Shown: positions 26,001 to 32,514 of the stretch, in pieces | Numbering within the stretch: position 1 is the first letter of the stretch | Layout of the letters: each line of letters opens with the position of its first letter | Assembly: GCA_022511355.1 (NCBI GenBank) | Contig: JAFLRS010000001.1 | Location: 1-32,646 of the forward strand | DNA: 32,646 bases | From: Alistipes sp. | Lineage (GTDB): Bacteria > Bacteroidota > Bacteroidia > Bacteroidales > Rikenellaceae | Reading direction: 5' to 3' | Program-made: the position numbers and the translations under genes | Notes under the pieces: model-generated | Databases searched by the model: none | What the model was told of the DNA's origin: nothing | What the model saw: the letters and a program-made list of their open reading frames with translations, nothing else

Positions 26001-26136
26001 CTCCGATAACCGGCAGACCCGTGGCATCCACCACGGTACCCTGCACGGTATAGCTACCGTTCTGCGCCGATGCGAGGGGGGGGGTAATCACGCCTAAAAG
26101 GCTAATCCCCAAGCAAATAGCAATGAATTTTCTCAT
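23083..26136 (-). CDS. susC: SusC-like TonB-dependent maltooligosaccharide transporter
   Basis: This 1017-residue outer membrane barrel should import maltooligosaccharides with SusD. The signal peptide ends about A24 (LASA-Q). A carboxypeptidase-like regulatory domain (about 29-105), a TonB-box region DEVVVIGYG (108-116), the plug (IRIRGAASL, VVIDGVPV, YGSRASSGVILITTKKG) and the barrel follow, ending VNINF. There is no STN domain. Residues 18-21 (TPPL) are coded by a run of nine C on the coding strand (26076-26084 as G), a probable phase-variation site. It begins 62 bases after the MFS stop codon and no promoter is visible in the gap. Confidence 0.95.
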   Translation of the reverse strand: MRKFIAICLGISLLGVITPPLASAQNGSYTVQGTVVDATGLPVIGATVVEKGTANGVSTDFNGDYTLKVSNENAVVEVSYMGYKTVELVAASELLKRLTLEEDLMSLDEVVVIGYGSVKKNDMTGSVVAIKAEDVNRGAVNSPDQLLMGKVPGLLVTPATGEPGAGAQIRIRGAASLNASNDPLVVIDGVPVTGDGGSGMNPLASVNPNDIETYTVLKDASATAIYGSRASSGVILITTKKGKGKKVSVSYDSSYSVKTNASHVKVLTGSEYVDYMYGQGKYEGQGWLDAHPADREKAESLMGYNGVNYNTDWQKLIYRTAFSTDQNISVYGSALKDKLPYRVSVGANYDQGTVRGGENTRVNVGFNLSPKFLKDHLVANINVKGVWNQANWTNNATGDAFSFDPTKPANMVYDENGDPTASANPAYAWFNGYINPTHPNAGAYNPLSRIYDWHNKNVTLRSLGNIQLDYKVHGLEDLRANLNLGYDITESKNVSYNQLGSIGSFRSNNDTYGKHRNYNANTLLEFYLDYNKEFGDHHLDVMAGYSWQHNYVKYRSLYWKNDDRSQWASASETPQSRWAHPKEYYLVSFFGRVNYSLASKYLFTVTIREDATSRFSKNNRWGFFPSAAFAWNMAQEDFLNNVDFLSALKLRLGWGRTGQQDIGDEFYPHIATYYQATDPRGQYLGGDATLAPQPYNTNIKWETTETYNAGFDFGFLNGRINGSVDYYFRRTFDLLSYVDVPTGSNFTDRIMSNIGTMHNQGVEVALNFVPVETKDWNWTISLNGTWQQTRIADLNGSRVNIGSQLAGTGSAFSGVHMEGYEPYTFNMFQQAYDSKGKPIQNTFIDRNGDGRITDDDKYITGKSATPDFFFGIGTQLTWKNWDFGFNGHGTLGNYAINSLALGSSTTYMGSIAYDHLTNFNEYHFRTGFTKQNSTEQNYSDMFIENASFFRLDDINLGYTFHNLNKSGVNMRLAASVQNVFIITKFSGLDPEVNSWDGVVGTIVPRPRLYTLRVNINF
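26076..26084 (-). repeat. Nine-base C homopolymer in the signal peptide of the starch susC
   Basis: The run covers nt 53-61 of the gene, nearly the same place as the tract in the other susC. One extra C puts a TAG in frame about eight codons on; one fewer leads to a TAG after about 30 codons. With nine C the frame is open. Confidence 0.8.
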
Positions 26137-26151
26137 AGATTTTTAAGTGTT

Positions 26152-26162
26152 GGTTAATTAAA
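26152..26162 (-). other. susC leader motif TTTAATTAACC (copy 2)
   Basis: On the minus strand this motif ends 15 bases before the susC ATG and is identical to the one at 386-396 ahead of the other susC. Confidence 0.5.
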
Positions 26163-26198
26163 TTGGTTTGGTTTTGTTTCTGTTGTTTTCAGCAGGTT

Positions 26199-27509
26199 CT
26201 ATTTTCTCTCCTTAACGAATGCCACCGACACCGCAGCCAGCATCATGAATACTCCGGCCAGCAGCAGCATCCACATCGGACGGCCGCCGAACAGATATTC
26301 GACAATCACGCCGCCCAGGAGTCCGACGACAATCTGCGGAATGGTAATCGTGAAGTTGAAGATTCCCATATATACGCCCATTCGTCTCGCCTCGACCGCG
26401 AGAGAGAGAATGGAGTAAGGCATGGCCAGAATGCCTGCCCATGCGATGCCTATGCCCACCATCGGGAGCATCAGCAGATACTGGTCGGAAATCGAGGCCA
26501 GACCGAAAAATCCGGCCGCACCGAAGAGCAGACAGATGGCATAGACCGTTTTGTTGCCCCATTTGGCCGCGATTCCGCCGAGGAAGAGCGAAGCTATGCA
26601 GGCCGGCACGGGATAGGTTCCGTTCAGCACGCCGACCCACGTCTGAGTCTGGCCGTCGGTGAGCAGCAGGCCCGTATCGTGAGCCGTAACCACGCCCGTA
26701 ATCGCCGGTTTCAGATAGGTCCACATCAGGAACAGGGCCGCCCACGAAAAGAACTGAACCACGCCCAACTGAAGCATCACGCGCGGAATGTTGCGCATAA
26801 GTTCGGCGAACGAGGGTTTTTCGTACTTCGCGGCGTCGGCATTATCTTCGCCGTTGTAGAGCATAAACTGTTCGGGGGGATACTCTTTCGTGCGGAACGA
26901 TGTCACCAGCACCGTCAGCAGAAGTATCGCGCCTCCTATATAATATGAGCAGGCGATATGCGGCGATACGCTGCCTTCGGGAGCCGAGTCGGCCACTCCG
27001 CATTTGGTGAGGATAAGGGGCAGAACCGCTCCGATTACCGCTCCGAGGTTGATGAGGAATGTCTGTACGACATAGCCTTTGGTCTTCTGACTGTCGTCGA
27101 GCATATCGGCCACCAGCGCGCGGAACGGCTGCATGGTGACGTTGAACGACAAATCCATAAAGAGCAGAATGAAAGCGCCCATGGCCAGCGGAGCGAATGC
27201 CAGCAGCAGAGGTGCATTCGGCATGAGAGCCAGAGCCAGAGCCGAAATCACGGCTCCGCCGAGAATGAACGGAATGCGTCGTCCGAAGCGGGTCCACGTT
27301 CCGTCGGAGAAGAGTCCCACTATCGGCTGCACCACCAGTCCGGCTACGGGAGCCGCAAGCCAAAAGTAGCTCAACTGATGCAGGTCGGCACCCAGCGACT
27401 CGAAAATGGTCGAGGTGTTGGAGTTCTGAAGCGAATATCCTATCTGCACTCCGAGAAATCCGAAACTGAGATTCCATATCTGCCGAAATGACAATTCAGG
27501 TTTTTTCAT
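26199..27509 (-). CDS. MFS transporter of the SLC45/maltose-sucrose type
   Basis: This is a 436-residue inner membrane protein with about 12 hydrophobic segments. The family signature QIGYSLQNSNTS near the N-terminus, DGTWTRFGRRIPFILGG in the loop between helices 2 and 3, and DLSFNVTMQPFRALVAD resemble the GPH/SLC45-like maltose and sucrose carriers found in Bacteroidota starch loci. It probably moves maltose or short maltooligosaccharides from periplasm to cytoplasm, where MalQ acts. I place the start at ATG 27507-27509; the open frame reaches a TTG three codons further up, which is unlikely. It is the first gene after a strong promoter, so it leads the whole starch operon. Confidence 0.9.
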   Translation of the reverse strand: MKKPELSFRQIWNLSFGFLGVQIGYSLQNSNTSTIFESLGADLHQLSYFWLAAPVAGLVVQPIVGLFSDGTWTRFGRRIPFILGGAVISALALALMPNAPLLLAFAPLAMGAFILLFMDLSFNVTMQPFRALVADMLDDSQKTKGYVVQTFLINLGAVIGAVLPLILTKCGVADSAPEGSVSPHIACSYYIGGAILLLTVLVTSFRTKEYPPEQFMLYNGEDNADAAKYEKPSFAELMRNIPRVMLQLGVVQFFSWAALFLMWTYLKPAITGVVTAHDTGLLLTDGQTQTWVGVLNGTYPVPACIASLFLGGIAAKWGNKTVYAICLLFGAAGFFGLASISDQYLLMLPMVGIGIAWAGILAMPYSILSLAVEARRMGVYMGIFNFTITIPQIVVGLLGGVIVEYLFGGRPMWMLLLAGVFMMLAAVSVAFVKERK

Positions 27510-27546
27510 ATTTTTCAATAATTCAATTTTAAGCGCATAGTTTTAG

Positions 27547-27577
27547 CAAAACTAATATAGATTCGGCATCCCGACAA
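27547..27577 (-). promoter_or_regulatory. Main promoter of the starch operon
   Basis: On the minus strand TTG (27577-27575) and TAGTTTTG (27554-27547) are separated by exactly 20 bases. This fits the Bacteroidota -33/-7 pattern. The predicted leader to the ATG at 27509 is about 30-35 bases. Confidence 0.8.
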
Positions 27578-27578
27578 T

Positions 27579-27596
27579 CGAATTGCGACGAATTGC
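27579..27596. promoter_or_regulatory. Direct repeat CGAATTGC immediately upstream of the starch promoter
   Basis: CGAATTGC occurs at 27579-27586 and again at 27589-27596, a 10-base period, one helical turn. The repeat starts two bases beyond the -33 TTG of the minus-strand promoter, where an activator would touch RNA polymerase. Looser copies (CGAACTGA at 27610, CGAATGGA at 27623) follow. The rest of the 323-base divergent gap (27597-27780) shows no gene that I can support. Confidence 0.45.
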
Positions 27597-27780
27597 AGAT
27601 TTCGTATGACGAACTGACGATTCGAATGGATGAAATGCAGCAGACCGCCGCCGAATTTATCTGTCGAAACCGCTTGCCGCACATTGCCGCGGCATCGGAG
27701 GCGCGACGCCGTTCCGACGCTTCGGCCGACACCCTCCGACAGATAATAAAATTTTTGAAATATCTCTTTATCCGACGCGA

Positions 27781-27812
27781 TTTGTTTTTTAATGAAAAAT
27801 ACACTACTTTTG
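27781..27812 (+). promoter_or_regulatory. Promoter of the LytS/LytTR two-component operon
   Basis: TTTG (27781-27784) and TACTTTTG (27805-27812) are separated by exactly 20 bases. The predicted start near 27818 leaves about 15 bases to the ATG at 27833, which fixes the gene start downstream of this promoter. Confidence 0.8.
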
Positions 27813-27832
27813 ATACGCAAGCAACCGACAAC

Positions 27833-29260
27833 ATGAAACGCAGAGCCAACAACGACAGTCAGAGACGAATCGACATCCATACGGGGTTCATCATTCACAT
27901 CTTCGCCGCAGCGCACGCAGCTACGGCCGTCGTGTCGCGTCTGCTCGACTACAACGACGACATTCCGCTCACCATACTCACGGTCTCGATGCTGCTGCTC
28001 ATTGCCGTGCGGCGGCAAATGTCGCTCGTCTTCACCGCCGTAACCACGCTCGTGGTCACGCTCGTCGGTTATCTCTTCGGCGTGTGGTGCGGACAGCAGC
28101 TCGACCTGCTGCTCGGCTCTCCGCTCACCGCTTCGGCAGTCACCACCTTCCTCCTCACCGAACTCTTCGGCTGGAGTACCTATCTGCTCACCCGATTCAA
28201 AACCGTACACCGGCCCAAACACGACAACCACACCGCACTCACACGGCAGATAGTATTCGCGGCACTTATCATAATGGCGGTGCGAATACCCTACTCGATT
28301 ATCTTCCGTTCGGCCTATTTCGTGCTTCACGGCGGCATATATGCTCAGTTCGCACAGCTCTACTCCAACACATTCGCCACCCTCACCATGCTGTCGTTCA
28401 TCGCCATCCTCATCTCGATACCCATACGCACGCAACAGCACCCCAAATGGCGGAACCGTGTCGCGATAATGCTGCTGACAGCGGCAATCTTCATCTTTCC
28501 GCTGCTGCCGGCCGTCATCGCCTACTACGACTTCCCGATGCTCGATCATGCAGGCATTCGCACCCCCTTCGACCGCTATGCATTCGCCGGACTATATGCC
28601 GTGGCTCTGCTTACGGCCGTAATAGCCGTGCCGGCCGTAATCCTGATACGCTACGCCGCAATGCAGCAGCGCACAATAAAAACCGAACGCAGCAAAAAAC
28701 TCTCGGAACAGTACAAGTACGCCAAACTCAAACAGCAGATAAGCCCCCATTTCCTGTTCAATTCGCTCAACATTCTCGATTCGCTGGTTCAGAGCGGCGA
28801 GAACGAACGGGCCGGAATCTACATCCGCAAACTGGCAGCACTCTACCGCTACATCCTCAAAAACGAAGAGGAACAGCTCGTGACTCTCGGCGAAGAGCTG
28901 GATTTCACCGATATGTATATAGATTTGCTCAAGGTGCGCTTCGCCGACGGTCTGATTATCGACAACCGCATTCCGGCCGAAGCACGCAAACGGCACATAG
29001 TCCCCTGCGGATTGCAGATGCTGATAGAAAACGCCATCAAACACAACATCGTGGGCGCCGAATCGCCGCTCCATGTCACCGTGACGGTCGAAAACGAATT
29101 CATAGCCGTGGCCAACAACCTCCAGCCCAGAATAAGCACCCAGCCCTCGACGCGTCTGAGTCTGAAAAACCTCAGCCGTCAGTACGACAACATAGCCGGT
29201 ACGGGAATCGAAGTTCTGCAATCCGCATCGCAATTCATCGTCAGACTGCCGCTGCTCTGA
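27833..29260 (+). CDS. LytS/YehU-type membrane sensor histidine kinase
   Basis: This is a 475-residue protein. About eight hydrophobic segments fill residues 15-275 with no recognised periplasmic sensor domain. A short coiled region leads to the His_kinase domain, QQISPHFLFNSLNILDSL, with the phosphorylated His at 306. An N-box LIENAIKHN follows at 397-405. The usual Gly-rich GIGLxN segment reads RLSLKNLSRQY (441-451), lacking both glycines. The open frame extends 80 codons upstream, but a promoter lies within that extension. The LytTR regulator gene follows after 34 bases. The pair is divergent from the starch operon and is the only regulatory system in the window. Confidence 0.9.
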   Translation: MKRRANNDSQRRIDIHTGFIIHIFAAAHAATAVVSRLLDYNDDIPLTILTVSMLLLIAVRRQMSLVFTAVTTLVVTLVGYLFGVWCGQQLDLLLGSPLTASAVTTFLLTELFGWSTYLLTRFKTVHRPKHDNHTALTRQIVFAALIIMAVRIPYSIIFRSAYFVLHGGIYAQFAQLYSNTFATLTMLSFIAILISIPIRTQQHPKWRNRVAIMLLTAAIFIFPLLPAVIAYYDFPMLDHAGIRTPFDRYAFAGLYAVALLTAVIAVPAVILIRYAAMQQRTIKTERSKKLSEQYKYAKLKQQISPHFLFNSLNILDSLVQSGENERAGIYIRKLAALYRYILKNEEEQLVTLGEELDFTDMYIDLLKVRFADGLIIDNRIPAEARKRHIVPCGLQMLIENAIKHNIVGAESPLHVTVTVENEFIAVANNLQPRISTQPSTRLSLKNLSRQYDNIAGTGIEVLQSASQFIVRLPLL

Positions 29261-29294
29261 CACTTACCTCACCTCCAATCAAAAAGCCAAACTT

Positions 29295-30062
29295 ATGAAA
29301 GCACTTATTATCGAAGATGAAGTATTGTCGCGCAACAATCTGGTAAATGCCATAGAACGGATGTTCGACGATATAGAGATAGCCGGTTCGCAGGAGTCGG
29401 TGAAGGGAAGCGTCGAATTTCTGAAACGCTGCGGCAGCGACATCGACGTTATATTCATGGATGTGGAGTTGTCCGACGGAATGTGTTTCGACATCTTCGA
29501 CCAGACCGAAATCACGGCCAAAGTCATCATAACCACCGCCTACGACAACTATGCGATAAAGGCGTTCGAGATAAACAGCATCGACTACATACTCAAACCC
29601 ATCGACCCCGAAGCATTGCGGCGCGCCGTAGAGCGATGCCGCCGTGCGCTGCGGGAGAACAGACCGCATACGGGTTTCGACGCGGAATCGCTGCGCGAGG
29701 CGCTCTCCGCAGGCCGCAGCCGAAAACATCGGTTCGTGATACACATCGGCGACCGCATTACGATTGTAAATACGTCGGACATCGCCTGCATATATGCCGA
29801 GGACAAATGCACCTACATTCTGACCGCCGCCGGGAAACGATACATTATCGACCAGACTCTCAACGGATTGCAGGATGATTTGGACCCGTCCCGATTTTTC
29901 CGCATTTCGCGCAGCTGCATCGTGGCGGTAGATTCCATTGTTTCGATTTCGCGCACTTCGAGCGGCAAGATGCTGCTTACGTTGCAGCCCAAACCCGATT
30001 TCGAAGTGGCCGTAAGCAGATTCCGCACCGGAGAGTTTCTGGACTGGCTCGAAGGCAAATAA
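29295..30062 (+). CDS. LytTR family response regulator
   Basis: This is a 255-residue protein. The receiver domain (about 1-120) has the acidic pair E7/D8, the phosphoacceptor D56 in FMDVELS, T80/T81 and K101 in LKPID. A LytTR DNA-binding domain fills about residues 150-255 (VIHIGDRITIVNTSDIACIYAEDK, FFRISRSCIV). LytTR regulators bind pairs of short direct repeats upstream of target promoters. It is the cognate regulator of the LytS-type kinase coded just before it. Given the divergent arrangement it may control the starch operon, but this is inference. Confidence 0.93.
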   Translation: MKALIIEDEVLSRNNLVNAIERMFDDIEIAGSQESVKGSVEFLKRCGSDIDVIFMDVELSDGMCFDIFDQTEITAKVIITTAYDNYAIKAFEINSIDYILKPIDPEALRRAVERCRRALRENRPHTGFDAESLREALSAGRSRKHRFVIHIGDRITIVNTSDIACIYAEDKCTYILTAAGKRYIIDQTLNGLQDDLDPSRFFRISRSCIVAVDSIVSISRTSSGKMLLTLQPKPDFEVAVSRFRTGEFLDWLEGK

Positions 30063-30101
30063 CCGGTGCCTGATTTTATCGGGAGATGTTTGCTGTTGAA
30101 A

Positions 30102-30647
30102 TCAGGGCTGCCACAAACGCTCCGCGACGCCGTAATGCTCCGCGAGGCGGCGGCCCAAAAGATAAAAGTAGTCCGACAGACGGTTCAGCCACACCAAAGC
30201 CGTCTTATCGACTCCGTATTCGGCATCGGCACGCAATGCCGCCCGTTCGGCCCTGCGGCATACGGTCCGGCAGACATGACACAACGACAACTCCCTGCGG
30301 CCTCCCGGAATCGTAAATTTCACTATGGGCGAAACTTCGCTCTGCATGGCATCTATGCGGCTCTCCAAAAACGACACCTCATCCTCGCCCAACGGCGGAA
30401 CACTGCCTCCGTCACCCGCAGCCAGCAACGCCGAAACACTCATCAGGCGCGACTCCAACCGCTCCAACTCCGCAACCGTCGCAGCCAACGACGCATCGCC
30501 GCGCAACTCATCGCACAGCAACGCCGTAAAGGCCGTCAGTTCGTCCGTCGAGCCGTAAGCCTCGACACGTTCGTCATACTTCGACACGCGTTCGCCTCCT
30601 ATCAAGGACGTCGTGCCGTCATCACCGGTTTTTGTGTAAACTTTCAT
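30102..30647 (-). CDS. PduO-type ATP:cob(I)alamin adenosyltransferase
   Basis: This 181-residue enzyme makes adenosylcobalamin from cob(I)alamin and ATP. The N-terminal KVYTKTGDDGTTSLIGGERV is the ATP-binding region of the PduO/MMAB family. EAYGSTDELTAF and the later RRAERAAL helix carry conserved cofactor-site residues. It overlaps the preceding small gene by four bases (ATGA), so the two are translationally coupled. It faces the LytTR regulator gene with 39 bases between the stop codons. Confidence 0.95.
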   Translation of the reverse strand: MKVYTKTGDDGTTSLIGGERVSKYDERVEAYGSTDELTAFTALLCDELRGDASLAATVAELERLESRLMSVSALLAAGDGGSVPPLGEDEVSFLESRIDAMQSEVSPIVKFTIPGGRRELSLCHVCRTVCRRAERAALRADAEYGVDKTALVWLNRLSDYFYLLGRRLAEHYGVAERLWQP

Positions 30648-31159
30648 AATCTGAAGTGCTGTTTGGGCAAATGGTTGTTGAAAATCAGCAGATAAGCTCT
30701 GTTATCCACCGTCGTGCAGGTGTGGGCGGCCACAATCTCGCGACAAGCCGCTTCACGTTCGCGGTTTTTGTATGGAGCGATTACCGCCAGCGTCGCTCCG
30801 CGTTTGCGTGCTGCCTCGGCGAAAGCCGCTATACGTGCCGGCTCCACATTCGCGCTCACGCACATGAAACTGCAATCCGACTCCGCATCGTCGATGCTGC
30901 GGCTCGAATATCCGCAGTGAACGCACAGATTATGCAGCTGTACGGCACGCTTCTCCGAGACCCCGCGTGCGATGAGAGCCTCGATGAACGAACGGTCGTC
31001 CGACATGGGTTTGCTGCGCATGAATACCTGACGCACAAGCGAATAGACGAACGGCGAATGGACGTTGTGACCTCGGAAATAACGGGCGCGGGACATACGG
31101 TCGCGCAGTTTCGACACTCCGTAAAGACGACGTTTGATATTTCGGCCCGTGATTTTCAT
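30644..31159 (-). CDS. Small conserved Bacteroidota protein, shortened methyltransferase-like
   Basis: This is a 171-residue protein that I do not firmly recognise. The motif RGHNVHSPFVYSLVRQVF (residues 28-45) and the C-terminal KQHFRL resemble the ends of a Bacteroidota family often annotated as SAM-dependent methyltransferases, which are usually longer (about 230-250 residues). The glycine-rich SAM-binding loop is not visible, so it may be non-catalytic. It starts directly after the TAG of the flavoprotein gene (no gap) and overlaps the cobalamin adenosyltransferase gene by four bases. It is clearly a middle gene of that operon. There is no signal peptide and no membrane segment. Confidence 0.75.
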   Translation of the reverse strand: MKITGRNIKRRLYGVSKLRDRMSRARYFRGHNVHSPFVYSLVRQVFMRSKPMSDDRSFIEALIARGVSEKRAVQLHNLCVHCGYSSRSIDDAESDCSFMCVSANVEPARIAAFAEAARKRGATLAVIAPYKNREREAACREIVAAHTCTTVDNRAYLLIFNNHLPKQHFRL

Positions 31160-32437
31160 CTATCGTTTCAGCTGACCGGCAAGCCATCCCGTCGAGAAGG
31201 CGGTTTGCAGATTGTAACCTCCGGTATCGGCGTCGATATCGAGTACCTCGCCGGCAAAATAGAGCCCCTTGACCTTCAGCGACTGCATGGTGCGGGGGTC
31301 CACCTCGCTGCAGCTGACACCGCCGGCCGTCACTATCGCATACTCGAACGGAGCATAGTCGGCAATGGGCAGCACGAAACCTTTCAGCACCTTTATAAGC
31401 CGTTCGGTTTCGCGTTCGGTGAGTTTCGAGATGTAGAGTTTCGAATGCACATCCAACTCCTTCGCCATAGGCACCACCAACTGTTTGGGCACCAGACGCC
31501 GCAGCAGGTCGCCGAAGAGTTCCGTCGGTTCCGATTCGGCGATTTCGCGCGCTATGCGGTCGCGCAGAGTCTGTTCGTCGAGAGCGGGTTTGAGGTCGAG
31601 AACAATCTTCACCTTGCGTTCGTCGATAATGGCATCCACGGCATCGCGGCTGAAGCGCAGAGCCACGGCACCTTCGACTCCGCGTTCCGAGAATCCTATT
31701 TCGCCGAACTCCTCACGCACGAGTTCGTTGTCCACGAACAGACGCGCTCCCACATTCCGCAGCAGCAGACCGTTGAGATATTCGCGCTGCGGATGCGAGG
31801 TCACGAGCGGAGTCAGCGACGGACGCACCGACTCTATCGTGTGACCGAGGGCATCGGCGAAGCGGTAACCGTCGCCCGTGGAGCCGGTAGCGGGATACGA
31901 CACTCCGCCCGTGGCTATTATCACGTTCGGAGCCTCTACCCTGCGTTCGAATCCGCGTTTGTTGCGGTATGCCACGCCGTAGACCTTGTTGTTAATCGTG
32001 AGTATGTCGGTAACGCGGGCGTTGCATTCGATTGTCACGCCGTTGTCGCGGCAGAAGAACTCCAAAGCATCGGCAATCTCGCCCGAACGGCCGCTCTTGG
32101 GGAATACACGGTCGCCGCGTTCGGTGACCAGTTTCACCTTGCGTCGTTCGAAGAAGCGCATGGCGGCCATATTGTTGAAGCCGTTGAATGCCTCCGAAAG
32201 AAATTCGGCATTGGCACGCACCTTCTGAAGAAACTCTTCGGGAGGTCGTGCATTCGTAAGGTTGCAGCGTCCCTTGCCCGTAATCCGCACTTTGCGGGCC
32301 GGTTTCTCCATCTTTTCGAGCAGCAGTACGCGCATTCCGTTATTTGCGGCCGCACCCGCAGCCATCAATCCCGCGGCACCTGCACCGACCACCGCCACAT
32401 CATAATCTCTGCTCTCCATAACAAGCCTTTTTTCCAT
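31160..32437 (-). CDS. NAD(P)/FAD-dependent oxidoreductase, HI0933/BaiN family
   Basis: This is a 425-residue flavoprotein. The dinucleotide-binding motif VGAGAAGLMAAG lies near residue 17. KVRITGKGRCNLTNA, ATGGVSYPATGSTGDGY and the C-terminal FAGEVLDIDADTGGYNLQ with TGWLAG are the family signatures. The natural reaction of most members is unknown; BaiN is linked to bile acid dehydroxylation and others to RNA or flavin chemistry, so I do not assign one. ATG 32417-32419 (MESRDYD) is an alternative start closer to the FAD motif. It is the first gene of an operon with the small conserved protein and the cobalamin enzyme. Confidence 0.9.
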   Translation of the reverse strand: MEKRLVMESRDYDVAVVGAGAAGLMAAGAAANNGMRVLLLEKMEKPARKVRITGKGRCNLTNARPPEEFLQKVRANAEFLSEAFNGFNNMAAMRFFERRKVKLVTERGDRVFPKSGRSGEIADALEFFCRDNGVTIECNARVTDILTINNKVYGVAYRNKRGFERRVEAPNVIIATGGVSYPATGSTGDGYRFADALGHTIESVRPSLTPLVTSHPQREYLNGLLLRNVGARLFVDNELVREEFGEIGFSERGVEGAVALRFSRDAVDAIIDERKVKIVLDLKPALDEQTLRDRIAREIAESEPTELFGDLLRRLVPKQLVVPMAKELDVHSKLYISKLTERETERLIKVLKGFVLPIADYAPFEYAIVTAGGVSCSEVDPRTMQSLKVKGLYFAGEVLDIDADTGGYNLQTAFSTGWLAGQLKR

Positions 32438-32464
32438 TCGGTCAAACTCCGGATTTCGACGACA

Positions 32465-32492
32465 GAGCCGCTCCCCGTGCAGGGAGCGGCTC
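32465..32492 (-). other. Perfect 11-bp hairpin between rpsU and the flavoprotein gene
   Basis: GAGCCGCTCCC (32465-32475) pairs perfectly with GGGAGCGGCTC (32482-32492) around a six-base loop. It follows the rpsU stop codon by 22 bases but has no U tract on the minus strand. It may act as an attenuator or as a stem protecting the rpsU transcript. Confidence 0.6.
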
Positions 32493-32514
32493 CTATATCG
32501 CAGCTACACCTCTG

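Noticed and set aside
23254..26097. A 947-residue plus-strand open frame opposite the starch susC
   Set aside because: It mirrors the real gene in the antisense strand; it has no recognisable domains or signal, and the minus-strand frame codes a complete SusC. The same holds for the long antisense frames opposite malQ, the GH13 genes and the flavoprotein.
27597..27780. A small gene or RNA in the divergent gap between the starch operon and the kinase
   Set aside because: I found no start with a recognisable product, no promoter other than the two flanking ones, and no clear RNA fold.
27593..27832. An 80-codon extension of the sensor kinase
   Set aside because: The TTTG-N20-TACTTTTG promoter lies within it and the extension shows no kinase or membrane features.
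30069..30106. Inverted repeat CCTGATTT/AAATCAGG as a bidirectional terminator between the regulator and cobalamin genes
   Set aside because: The stem is only eight bases with a 22-base loop, overlaps a stop codon and has no T tract.
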